From Thermoprotei archaeon (GTDB taxonomy: Archaea > Thermoproteota > Thermoprotei_A > Sulfolobales > Acidilobaceae): a DNA stretch of 64,000 nucleotides. The notes beneath the pieces are model-generated. The model made no database searches. It saw only the letters and a program-made list of their open reading frames with translations, and was not told where the DNA came from. Positions 17,158 through 24,933 of this stretch are shown here, piece after piece; positions within the stretch are counted from its first letter, which is position 1, and every line of letters begins with the position of its first letter. The stretch spans positions 24,412 to 88,411 of the forward strand of contig JARJMZ020000028.1 of the NCBI GenBank assembly GCA_029335875.2, read 5' to 3'. Position numbers and translations under genes: made by a program.

Positions 17158-17868
17158 GTGGAGTTGAAAGCCAGCTATTACATCTCAGAAGGCCTTCCAC
17201 CCATGCCATATGATGCCAGCTTTAAAGTCAACGTTAACGGCGTCTTCTACACTGACATTACAGCCTCGCCAGACCATATAGAAGACTCTGTAGTAGGGCT
17301 ACTGGCGGGCAATAACATTTTAAAGTCTAAGGGCGACCTACTAAGCTTGAATGTTGATAGAGAATCCAATACTATAGAAGTTAAAATAGCTGGAGACGTG
17401 GCTCTAAAGAGGCTTTTCATAGACGACTGCATAGCCCTAGCCTCCCAAGGTGTTAGGGTGAAGCCGGGCTTCAGGCTCGAGAAAAAGCTCCTAAACGCTC
17501 TAGTCGAGGATTTCGAGTCTAGGGGTAGAGGCTTCCAGGGTCTTCAAGCCACAGGACTATACTCCAGGGATGATAAGGTTGCAATAATAGCTTTCGATGT
17601 GAGCCGCTATGTTTCAACGTGTAAGGCTATAGGGAGGGCTCTCAGGGAGGATTTAAACCTTAACTCTTCAATAGCCATAGCTACAGGCAGGGCCACCGGA
17701 GACCTTGTAGCTCTACTGGCTAACGTGGGGGTCCCCATTGTGGTCACCTCTAAAGGTCCTGTATACGGGGGTTTCGCAATGGCAGCTCTTCTAGGGGTCA
17801 CTCTCATAGTCTATAGGGGACTCCGAGAGTTCACAGCCCTAACCTACCCTGAGAGATTAGTGGGGTGA
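17158..17868 (+). CDS. divergent FdhD-like protein lacking the catalytic cysteine pair
   Basis: The C-terminal half matches the FdhD fold: FDVSRYVSTCKAIGRAL stands where FdhD has its EDVGRHNAVDK motif, followed by IAIATGRATGDLVALLANVG, GVPIVVTSKGP and GVTLIVYRGL. Known FdhD moves sulfur to the molybdenum cofactor of formate dehydrogenase through a Cys-x-x-Cys loop. I see no such pair here, and the GGxHxA motif reads LQATGLYSR instead. The protein therefore probably binds cofactor without transferring sulfur, or acts on another step. GTG 17158 is preferred because AGAGGAG (17142-17148) precedes it; GTG 17116, inside moeA, is the longer alternative. It lies between two moeA genes, six bases from the next. 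Confidence 0.7.
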   Translation: MELKASYYISEGLPPMPYDASFKVNVNGVFYTDITASPDHIEDSVVGLLAGNNILKSKGDLLSLNVDRESNTIEVKIAGDVALKRLFIDDCIALASQGVRVKPGFRLEKKLLNALVEDFESRGRGFQGLQATGLYSRDDKVAIIAFDVSRYVSTCKAIGRALREDLNLNSSIAIATGRATGDLVALLANVGVPIVVTSKGPVYGGFAMAALLGVTLIVYRGLREFTALTYPERLVG

Positions 17869-17874
17869 TGGGGG

Positions 17875-19845
17875 TTGTCTAAGCGCGTTATTTACCATGA
17901 GCTCCTAACGCCTGAGGAGGGTCTGGCGAAGATACTTGAACATGTAGATGTTAAGCCTGTGGGCGTAGAGGAGATTGACATATCTGAAGCCTATGGGAGG
18001 GTGCTAGCTGAAGACGTTTACTCCCCGGTTGATGTGCCCCCATTTGACAGGTCTACTGTAGACGGTTATGCTGTTAGGGCTGAGGACCTCTACGGGGTCG
18101 ACGAGCTGAACCCCGGGAGGCTCGAGGTTGTAGGCTCAGTGAAGCCCGGGAGGGTGGCTGAAGGGAGAGTGGATGTTGGGGGGGCCATGGAGATATCTAC
18201 TGGAGCCCCCCTTCCAGCGGGGTCTAACGCTGTGGTCATGGTTGAATATACTAAGTATGAGGGCGGCTCCATCATAGTATACAAGTCTGTAGTCCCCGGG
18301 GAGAACGTTGTGAGCGCGGGCTCGGACATAATGATGGGGGAGCTGGTCCTGAGGAGGTGTACAGCGCTTAGGGAGAGGGAGATAGGGGTTCTGGCTGCTG
18401 TAGGGCTTAGGAGGGTTAAAGTATACGCTAAACCCAGGGTAGCTATAATATCGACAGGGGACGAGCTGAAGCCCCCGGGGAGCCCTCTCGAGCCCGGCAT
18501 GATCTACGATATTAACAGTTACAGCATAGCAGCCTCCCTTAAAAGTCTGGGGGCGGAGCCTGTAATACTGGGTATTGTGGGGGACGATCCGGAGGCTATG
18601 TCTAAGCTTATTGGTGACGCTGAGAGGGGCTATGACCTTGTTATAGTCTCCGGGGGCACTTCAGCGGGCCCTACGGATGTTGTATATAGAATTCTAGATA
18701 GTCTAGGGCCTCCGGGCGTGGTCGTTCACGGCCTCAAAGTTAAGCCTGGAAAACCTACTGTTATAGCGGTTTCTAAGAGTGGAAAACTAATAATAGGGCT
18801 CCCAGGATATCCAGGCTCGGCTCTCATGATCTTCAACTTGATAGTTAAGCCGTTAATATCTAGAATGTTATGCCTCCACACTCCAGAGCCCAGGGTTAAA
18901 GCAAGGCTTGCGGTGAGAGTTGAAGGAGCTAGGGGTAGGAGAGGCCTCCACCCTGTCAGCTTAATAGACACGGGGGCCGGCATAATAGCATATCCCATGC
19001 CCGCGGAGTCTGGGGCTATAAAGAGCCTAGCGTACTCAGACGGCTTCATAGCCGTCCCCGAAACCGTGGAGTACCTTGATGAGGGGGAGACCGTGGAGGT
19101 TACACTTTTCTCTAGCGAGTATAGGCCTGCAGACCTTTACATAGTGGGCAGCCATGATGTGGGGCTCGACAGGCTGATCCCTCTCACAGGGTTGAACGTT
19201 AAAGTCATAAACGTGGGCTCCCTTGAAGGGCTTAAGGCCGCTGCTAGGGGGGAGTCCGACATTTCCGGGCTACATTTAGTCGACGAGGAGACGGGGGAGT
19301 ACAACATACCGTACCTTGTAAGGTATAATGTTAAGGGGGCTATCCTAGTGAGGGGCTATATGAGGGAGCAGGGCCTCATAGTATTTAAAGGCAACCCCCA
19401 TAAAGTTAAAGGGTTAGAGGATATTCTAGATAAGAAGCTAAGCATGGTCAACAGGAGCAAGGGGTCTGGGACAAGGGTGCTATTAGATTTAAAGCTCAAA
19501 GAAATAGCCGCCGCCAAAGGCTTAACCTTCGAGGAGATAACCAGCTCAATCAAAGGATACTACTATGAAGTAAGAACACACACAGCAGTAGCGGCCGCAA
19601 TAGCCCAAGGCAAGGCTGACGCCGGCCTAGGGATAAGGCTTGCAGCACACCTCTACAACCTAGACTTCATAAGCCTAGGCTGGGAGCTCTACGACTTCCT
19701 AATACCTAAAACTAAACTAGATAAAGAGCCCGTCAAGAAATTCCTTAAAACCCTCACAAGCGAAGACTTCAAGAGAGAACTCTCAAAACTCCCAGGATAC
19801 AAGATACCAGCAAATATGGGCGAACCAGTATGGACTGTTTTCTAG
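17875..19845 (+). CDS. moeA: MoeA fused to a molybdate-binding-protein-like domain
   Basis: Residues 1-410 are a complete MoeA (DVPPFDRSTVDGYAVRAED near residue 46, STGAPLPAGSNAVVMVE near residue 108, IVSGGTSAGPTDVVYR near residue 260, LPGYPGSALMIF near residue 312). From about residue 420 a periplasmic-binding-protein-like domain follows (LYIVGSHDVGLDRL, LHLVDEETGEYNIPY, VNRSKGSGTRVLLD, AAAIAQGKADAGLGI), known as a frequent archaeal MoeA fusion (COG1910-type). There is no signal peptide, so the domain acts in the cytoplasm, presumably sensing or handing over molybdate, tungstate or cofactor. With two MoeA versions and a tungsten enzyme nearby, this form may be the tungsten- or molybdenum-specific one. 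Confidence 0.93.
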   Translation: MSKRVIYHELLTPEEGLAKILEHVDVKPVGVEEIDISEAYGRVLAEDVYSPVDVPPFDRSTVDGYAVRAEDLYGVDELNPGRLEVVGSVKPGRVAEGRVDVGGAMEISTGAPLPAGSNAVVMVEYTKYEGGSIIVYKSVVPGENVVSAGSDIMMGELVLRRCTALREREIGVLAAVGLRRVKVYAKPRVAIISTGDELKPPGSPLEPGMIYDINSYSIAASLKSLGAEPVILGIVGDDPEAMSKLIGDAERGYDLVIVSGGTSAGPTDVVYRILDSLGPPGVVVHGLKVKPGKPTVIAVSKSGKLIIGLPGYPGSALMIFNLIVKPLISRMLCLHTPEPRVKARLAVRVEGARGRRGLHPVSLIDTGAGIIAYPMPAESGAIKSLAYSDGFIAVPETVEYLDEGETVEVTLFSSEYRPADLYIVGSHDVGLDRLIPLTGLNVKVINVGSLEGLKAAARGESDISGLHLVDEETGEYNIPYLVRYNVKGAILVRGYMREQGLIVFKGNPHKVKGLEDILDKKLSMVNRSKGSGTRVLLDLKLKEIAAAKGLTFEEITSSIKGYYYEVRTHTAVAAAIAQGKADAGLGIRLAAHLYNLDFISLGWELYDFLIPKTKLDKEPVKKFLKTLTSEDFKRELSKLPGYKIPANMGEPVWTVF

Positions 19846-19851
19846 AGTAAA

Positions 19852-19868
19852 ATTTTTAGAGTTTTTGA
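19852..19868 (+). terminator. T-run terminator after the moeA operon
   Basis: Two T5 runs (ATTTTTAGAGTTTTTG) begin seven bases after the moeA stop, the usual form of an archaeal transcript end. The following gap to 20134 shows no gene or clear structure. Confidence 0.45.
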
Positions 19869-20134
19869 TTATATGGTTGCTTAGAGGCATTTAAGAACAT
19901 CATAATGTCCCGCTATAGAGACTATAAGGGGTTGGGGGAAGCCGAGCTTAAAACCATGGGGAAAACAAAAACACCCATAGCATTGGGTTTCGTGACCACA
20001 TGTTAAAGTTAGTAATGGTTTAGCTTAAACCCCATTGTTCCCTCCTACTCTCTTCTAGGCCTGTCAACACGATATGTTTGACGCTCTCATGGTTTTCAAA
20101 GGTATCGGCTGCTAAGCTGGACTTAGGCTAGTGA

Positions 20135-20401
20135 CTAGCTTAAACCCCCGCCTGCGGGGGGGAACACGTCGACCAGGCTGCCCTTCTCTATTGTGGTGTT
20201 TAGGCCGTTCAAGAGCCTGTAATTGTGTCCATTAACTAGTATGACGTAATTCTCGAACCCCGTCTCTACTAGTATTTTCCAGAGTTCCGGTATGCCCTCT
20301 AATAGTTCTGAGAGTTTAACCTCTTCCTTGGCTTCGACGTCTTTAACGCTCCAGCCCAGTCTCTCTCTCAAGGTGGCGTAGACTCTGATTTTAATGGTCA
20401 A
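20135..20401 (-). CDS. MoaD/ThiS-family ubiquitin-like sulfur carrier
   Basis: An 88-residue beta-grasp protein (IKIRVYATLRERLGW at the start, YVILVNGHNYRLLNG near residue 51, GSLVDVFPPAGGGLS at the end). MoaD proteins deliver sulfur to molybdopterin from a C-terminal Gly-Gly thiocarboxylate. Here the glycines are followed by GLS, so the GG is not terminal: either a protease trims the tail, as for some archaeal small modifier proteins, or the last glycines are not used as usual. It is divergent from the aldehyde oxidoreductase, so a dedicated role in its tungstopterin is likely. Confidence 0.85.
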   Translation of the reverse strand: MTIKIRVYATLRERLGWSVKDVEAKEEVKLSELLEGIPELWKILVETGFENYVILVNGHNYRLLNGLNTTIEKGSLVDVFPPAGGGLS

Positions 20402-20480
20402 CGCTACCTCTCCTCTTATACTGTTGGTTCTGTTAGACCTAAAAATTGTAAGTATAGAGGACGCTATGGGAGCATAAAGA

Positions 20481-20490
20481 TTTATTAATA
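20481..20490 (+). promoter_or_regulatory. box A promoter of the aldehyde oxidoreductase, leaderless
   Basis: TTTATTAATA is centred 25 bases before the GTG start at 20510. No ribosome binding site is visible between them, so the transcript probably starts at or next to the first codon. Confidence 0.5.
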
Positions 20491-20509
20491 CCCTAGAATC
20501 AAGAATATA

Positions 20510-22420
20510 GTGAGTAAGGTGGGTTTGTTGCCTCTTGGAGGCTATATGGGGCGCATTATAAGAGTCGACTTGACTAATCAGAAAGTTTATTTTGAAGAGC
20601 TTCCTGAGGACGTTCTCAGAACGTGGGTTGGCGGTAGGGGTCTCGGAGTCTATATTATGCTTAAGGAGGTTGACCCTAAAGTCGACCCGTTAAGCCCCGG
20701 GAATAAGGCTATAGTAGCTACCGGGCCCCTAACAGGAGTTCCGGGTCTCGTGGCTCCCGGCAGGTGGGCTTCCATCACCAAATCCCCTCTAACCAACACT
20801 ATACACGACTCCCATAGTGGCGGTAAGTTTGGGCCTGAGCTTAAGTTCGCCGGCTTCGACGCTGTCATAATTGAGGGCGCTAGTGAGAAGCCCGTTTACC
20901 TATGGGTTTACGATGGTAAGGCCGAGCTTAGGGATGCTAAGCACTTATGGGGTAGAGATGTTTGGGACACTACTGATACTATTAAAGAGGAGATGGCTCC
21001 AGCCATAGGGAGGGAGGATGCTGAGGGCATCAGAGTCGCTTGTATAGGGCCGGCGGGCGAGAATCTCTCTAAAATAGCTGCGCTGATAAATGATAAGGCT
21101 AGAGCCGCAGGCAGGGGAGGTCACGGGGCTGTATGGGGCTCTAAGAAGTTTAAAGCTATAGCTGCTAGGGGTCACATGAGACCTAAACCAGCTAAGGAGG
21201 ACAAGTATAAAGAGGTGGTCAGTAAATCCTTGGAGCTAGCCAGAAAATCCCCTATAACTTCCGAGGCTCTTCCAAAGTATGGTACTGCAGTTCTAGTTAA
21301 CGTTATAAATGCTCACGGCGCCTACCCCACTAGGAACTTCCAGACGGGGGTCTTCCCGACAGCTGATAAGACAGGCGGGGAAACAATAGCCCGTGAAATA
21401 CTAGATGAGGAGCTGAGGAAAGAGGAGATATGCTGGGGCTGCGTCATAGGCTGCTCTAGAGGCACGAGGATCACTAAGCCCCCCTTCACCGGTGAGGGGG
21501 GAGGCCCTGAATATGAGACTGTATGGTCTTTCGGAGCCCAGACTGGGACCGACGACTTAGCGGCAATCACTAAAGCCCACTACTTGACTAATCAAGTGGG
21601 TGTGGACGCTATATCTATGGGCCATGTGATAGGAACCCTAATGGAGCTCGTGGAGAAGGGTAAGGTTCCCAAGGAGAAGCTTAGGGGTCTCAAGGTTGAG
21701 TGGGGTAACGGTGAAGTCTTAGTGGAGTTAACGTGGAGGACAGCTTATAGGTCGGGCATAGGTGATGACCTCGCTGAGGGCGCCCTAAGGCTAGCAACAA
21801 AGTATGGAGCCCCAGAGCTAGCCATGGTTGTGAGAGGGCAGGAGCTTCCAGCATACGATCCTAGGGGAGCTAAGGGCCACGGCCTAGCATACGCTACTAG
21901 CAACAGGGGAGGCTGCCACCTAAGAGCCTACATAATAGCCCCCGAGATCCTGGGAGTCCCAGAGCTGATAGATAGGTTCTCCCCCGTGGGTAAAGGCAAG
22001 TGGGTTAAACTCTTCCAGGACGTCTTTGCAACCCTAGACAGCCTCGTCGTATGCAAGTTCGTCACCTTCGCATATTGGAGTGATGTCCTGGCAGAGCAGC
22101 TTTCCGCGGTCACAGGGTGGGACGTGTCCCAGGCAGAGTTTGAGACCATAGGGGATAGAATATACAATGCCGAGAGAGCCTTCAACGTGCTAGCTTTCGG
22201 GGACGGCGAGGAGTATGACACGCTGCCAAAGAGGCTACTAGAAGAGCCTATGCCCGAGGGCCCAGCTAAAGGCCATGTTGTAGAGCTGAAACCAATGCTA
22301 GAAGAATACTATAAAGCTAGAGGCTGGATCAGGGGGAGACCCACAAGGGAGACTCTAGAAAAGCTAGGACTCAAATGGGTAGCCGACAGGCTCGAAGCCG
22401 AAGGGCTACTCCCAGCTTGA
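20510..22420 (+). CDS. aor: tungsten-containing aldehyde:ferredoxin oxidoreductase
   Basis: Oxidises aldehydes to carboxylic acids with ferredoxin as acceptor, using a tungsto-bispterin and a 4Fe-4S cluster. In 636 residues: WVGGRGLGVYIMLKE near residue 30, GRWASITKSPLTNTIHDSHS near residue 85, KAIAARG near residue 213, cluster ligands CWGCVIGC near residue 308, DPRGAKGHGLAYATSNRGGC near residue 448 (pterin contact), and a late Cys in VVCKF completing the cluster. It starts with GTG 20510. It is flanked by a divergent MoaD-like gene and a convergent radical-SAM gene, the usual company of this family. Together with iorAB it points to amino acid breakdown through 2-oxoacids and aldehydes. Confidence 0.95.
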   Translation: MSKVGLLPLGGYMGRIIRVDLTNQKVYFEELPEDVLRTWVGGRGLGVYIMLKEVDPKVDPLSPGNKAIVATGPLTGVPGLVAPGRWASITKSPLTNTIHDSHSGGKFGPELKFAGFDAVIIEGASEKPVYLWVYDGKAELRDAKHLWGRDVWDTTDTIKEEMAPAIGREDAEGIRVACIGPAGENLSKIAALINDKARAAGRGGHGAVWGSKKFKAIAARGHMRPKPAKEDKYKEVVSKSLELARKSPITSEALPKYGTAVLVNVINAHGAYPTRNFQTGVFPTADKTGGETIAREILDEELRKEEICWGCVIGCSRGTRITKPPFTGEGGGPEYETVWSFGAQTGTDDLAAITKAHYLTNQVGVDAISMGHVIGTLMELVEKGKVPKEKLRGLKVEWGNGEVLVELTWRTAYRSGIGDDLAEGALRLATKYGAPELAMVVRGQELPAYDPRGAKGHGLAYATSNRGGCHLRAYIIAPEILGVPELIDRFSPVGKGKWVKLFQDVFATLDSLVVCKFVTFAYWSDVLAEQLSAVTGWDVSQAEFETIGDRIYNAERAFNVLAFGDGEEYDTLPKRLLEEPMPEGPAKGHVVELKPMLEEYYKARGWIRGRPTRETLEKLGLKWVADRLEAEGLLPA

Positions 22421-22445
22421 AGCTGGTGTAGCCGCATTATTCAAA

Positions 22446-22480
22446 GTCTTTTTCCCCTCTTTTCTTTTAAATTTTAGTTT
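22446..22480 (+). terminator. T-rich terminator between convergent aor and radical-SAM genes
   Basis: A run of T-rich tracts (CTTTTTCCCC, TTTTCTTTTAAATTTTAG) lies 25 bases after the aor stop and 38 bases before the end of the opposing gene. Confidence 0.4.
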
Positions 22481-22518
22481 AAGATGTTCTAGTTTTCGAG
22501 CAAGGCTGGGGTCTTGGT

Positions 22519-23622
22519 TTAGATAGGGCAGTATGAGAGCTTGTGCAGGTAGGGGCAGTGAGCGCATGAGGGGGAGTTTCCGTGGCAGTCGTATTCGTTG
22601 GAGAGTGTTAGGTGGCAGTAGTTTTGGAGCTCACAGTCTAGGCATGAGGGTATTGCTGTTAGATATAGAATGAAGAGTGTCCGGAAATGCCTCTTCCATA
22701 TGCTTGCCAGGCTTTCCTCCCCAACGTCCCCTATCACCACCTCTCTCACTGTGCGGGGGACACCGTTTACTATGGTGGTCCACGTTCTAGAATAGTATAG
22801 GCATGGGGAGATTTTACCGTCACACCTCACGTATAGGGCTTTGTTTGAGGCGAAGGGGCACGACCTGTGTGATGAGGGGTTTACGTTGGGCTTGGAGATT
22901 TTAATCCCTGACTCTATCGATTTTACCCCCACGTATTCGAGCTGCTTTCCTACTTTAAGCCTGCATTCCGGGTCTCCCACACAGTCTATAGTTGTGTCCC
23001 CTCCAATGTATGGTATGTAGTAGCTGAGGAATATCTCCACAATGTTTAGGGCTCTAGCATACTCGAATATGCTGGAGATCTCGTTAACGTTAAGCTTGTT
23101 TATGGTGAATATGGCTTTTACCACGGGCTTGAGGGAGCCTTTCTCGCTTTTAGCCTTAGAGAGGGCCATTAAACCCCTAGTCACGGCGCTGAGGCTGCCC
23201 CTTCTCCTTATCATGCTATATAGTTTAACGTCGAAAGCGTCTATACTAACGTAGAGCTCGTCGACACCAATATCCACTATAGCCTTAGACATTTTCTCAA
23301 GGTTTGAGCCGTTAGTGTTCAACACCACCTCAAAACCCCTAGCCTTAGCCTCCGAGAGGAAGTCTAGTATGTTAGGGTTAACCGTAGGCTCCCCCCAGCC
23401 TGTAAATATAAGCCTCCTCACGCCCAGACCCTCAGCCTCCCCCAAGATCCTCTCGTAAAGGGAGGGGTTCATGTTACAGTTCATGGTGAAGCCCTTAGCC
23501 CCATACCTGAAACAGTGTATACAAGAATAGTTGCACGCAGTGGAAACCTCGATAACTAGAACCCTCGGCCTAGAATCCTCCCTCAAGCTCACAACCCAAT
23601 CATTAAATAACAAAACACCCAC
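22519..23622 (-). CDS. radical SAM/SPASM protein, probable tungsten-enzyme maturase
   Basis: A 367-residue protein. The radical SAM cluster motif is EVSTACNYSCIHCFRYG near residue 26 (CxxxCxxC), with RLIFTGWGEPTVNP near residue 75 as the SAM-binding GGE-type segment. The C-terminal half holds eight or more cysteines (CPFASNKALYVRCDGKISPC, CLDCELQNYC, CHGNSPSCAHCPY) typical of SPASM auxiliary clusters. Radical SAM genes of this kind commonly sit next to tungsten aldehyde oxidoreductases and are thought to modify the enzyme or its cofactor. The convergent position beside aor fits; the reaction is not established. Confidence 0.8.
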   Translation of the reverse strand: MGVLLFNDWVVSLREDSRPRVLVIEVSTACNYSCIHCFRYGAKGFTMNCNMNPSLYERILGEAEGLGVRRLIFTGWGEPTVNPNILDFLSEAKARGFEVVLNTNGSNLEKMSKAIVDIGVDELYVSIDAFDVKLYSMIRRRGSLSAVTRGLMALSKAKSEKGSLKPVVKAIFTINKLNVNEISSIFEYARALNIVEIFLSYYIPYIGGDTTIDCVGDPECRLKVGKQLEYVGVKSIESGIKISKPNVNPSSHRSCPFASNKALYVRCDGKISPCLYYSRTWTTIVNGVPRTVREVVIGDVGEESLASIWKRHFRTLFILYLTAIPSCLDCELQNYCHLTLSNEYDCHGNSPSCAHCPYLHKLSYCPI

Positions 23623-23963
23623 GGGGAAACCCCTTCCTCATATTGGAGTAGCGCCTAATAAATTCGAAACCTAAAACATACAATCTTAAACCTTGGAAAC
23701 CTCCATGGGGGGCCATTGTAGAGTTTAGCTTGGATATTAAACCCTAACCTCCCCTAGGAGAGCTCGCAAGACTCGACTCTAAAGCTAGGATAGCCGGCTC
23801 CCAACATAACATTAGAGAAACATTGGAACTGAACGAGAGAACCAAATAACATCACACTCTCCACTAGAACAACCCCAAGATTAACAATTGAAACACACTT
23901 CACCATAAGCTATCAAAATTTTAACTTTTGGGTTACCTTGAGCTTAATAGGAGGCAGGCTTAA
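23623..23963. other. 341-base A/C-rich gap with an ORB-like element
   Basis: No gene is apparent. CTTGGAAACCTCCATGGGGG at 23692-23711 resembles an origin recognition box core (GGAAAC followed by a G-run). Weaker partial matches are CGGGGAAACCCC at 23622-23633 and GAAACATTGGAACTG near 23817. The gap also holds the promoter of the secreted-protein gene (GGAGG near 23950 is its ribosome binding site). An orc1/cdc6 gene lies 1 kb away. With one good match this is only a candidate origin. Confidence 0.25.
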
Positions 23964-24569
23964 TTGGTCACGAGAACCCTCGCGACTGTTCTGCTTATCC
24001 TCGCTATAATAGTTCTAGGCATAGATTTAATAGCCGGGCAAGTTTTAAGGGATATTATGGAGGGCGTTTTAAGAGCGTTTCAAGATAGGTCTGTAGAAGC
24101 GTACGTTGCATGTCATTCTCCCGAAGTGTTCTCCCTTGACGTTGACGGGGTAATAGTGCCTAAAGCAAGCGTAACTAAAATAGATGTGTTGAAGCGTTTT
24201 AAGGGAGCCCTGAATATTCTCAAGGTGCGCGTAGATGCTGGGGCGGGCTCTGTGGATATCCCAGTAGACTTAAGGATACCAGAAGGAATACCGCCCCTCG
24301 TAGTTTGGGGCTTCGGGTCGGCTAAACTGAATAACGTAACTATCTGGGTTAAATCCTATTTTGACGCTGGAACCACAATGTGGGGTGAGAAGGGGTCGGT
24401 GTGGGTTTTCATAGAGAATCCTATTGACGACTCAAGGGGCTCAACAAGTTTAAAAAACATAACATTATACCTCGTGAAAACGGGGAGAGGAGCGGCTAAT
24501 GTAACCTTAAAAGTTGAAGTGAAACCCGGGGAAGTGCCTGTATGCCCTATCCATCATAGCACACGTTAA
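23964..24569 (+). CDS. membrane-anchored extracellular protein of unknown function
   Basis: A 201-residue protein with an N-terminal hydrophobic helix (residues 5-26, VLLILAIIVLGIDLIAG) after a short basic start, so it is either secreted or anchored with the bulk outside. The rest alternates hydrophobic beta strands (VSIDVPVDLRIPEGIPPLVVWG-like, VTIWVKSYFD, GSVWVFIENP, KNITLYLVKTG), suggesting a beta-sandwich, possibly like LEA/WHy domains. It ends in a CPIHH motif that could bind metal. TTG 23964 follows GGAGG. No family is recognised and no operon partner is clear. Confidence 0.6.
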   Translation: MVTRTLATVLLILAIIVLGIDLIAGQVLRDIMEGVLRAFQDRSVEAYVACHSPEVFSLDVDGVIVPKASVTKIDVLKRFKGALNILKVRVDAGAGSVDIPVDLRIPEGIPPLVVWGFGSAKLNNVTIWVKSYFDAGTTMWGEKGSVWVFIENPIDDSRGSTSLKNITLYLVKTGRGAANVTLKVEVKPGEVPVCPIHHSTR

Positions 24570-24636
24570 AGCCCTACCAGAGATTTGATTTGGGACGTTC
24601 TTGTACTGGTGTTTTAAGATAGAGTTGTGGCGCATG

Positions 24637-24900
24637 TTAGAGTGTTTCCAGCGTTTCCAGTAGTTTTTTCAGTGTGAGGACTTTAGGGTTATTCAGGTTT
24701 GCCTCATATATGCGTAGTTTTCCATATCTCCTCTCTACGGCTATGTTAGCGGATTTTAGCTCTTCCAGGTGTTTCTCCACCCGTTTATGGTTTAGCCCTG
24801 TTTCTCTCACTATTCTCGATATGTTTGCTTGCCCGTCTCTAAGAAGTATTTTTAGGACTTTCACCTTGCCTTTGCTCGATAGGAGCTTCTCTACTTTCAC
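24637..24900 (-). CDS. winged-helix transcription regulator, 87 residues
   Basis: Small ArsR/MarR-like winged helix: KGKVKVLKILLRDGQANI and SRIVRETGLNHKRVEKHLEEL form the helix-turn-helix, ANIAVERRYGKLRIYEA the wing, and a C-terminal Leu-rich helix (LTLKKLLETLETL) is likely to dimerise. It lies 34 bases downstream of orc1/cdc6 on the same strand and could be co-transcribed with it. Its target is unknown. Confidence 0.8.
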   Translation of the reverse strand: MKVEKLLSSKGKVKVLKILLRDGQANISRIVRETGLNHKRVEKHLEELKSANIAVERRYGKLRIYEANLNNPKVLTLKKLLETLETL

Positions 24901-24933
24901 GCGTCCCGCCCCTCTTCTTCCTTTTAAAGCTTT

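Noticed and set aside
22866..22912. TGATGA and CTGA boxes antisense to the radical-SAM gene
   Set aside because: They lie within a strongly coding region, have no terminal stem and no second box pair.
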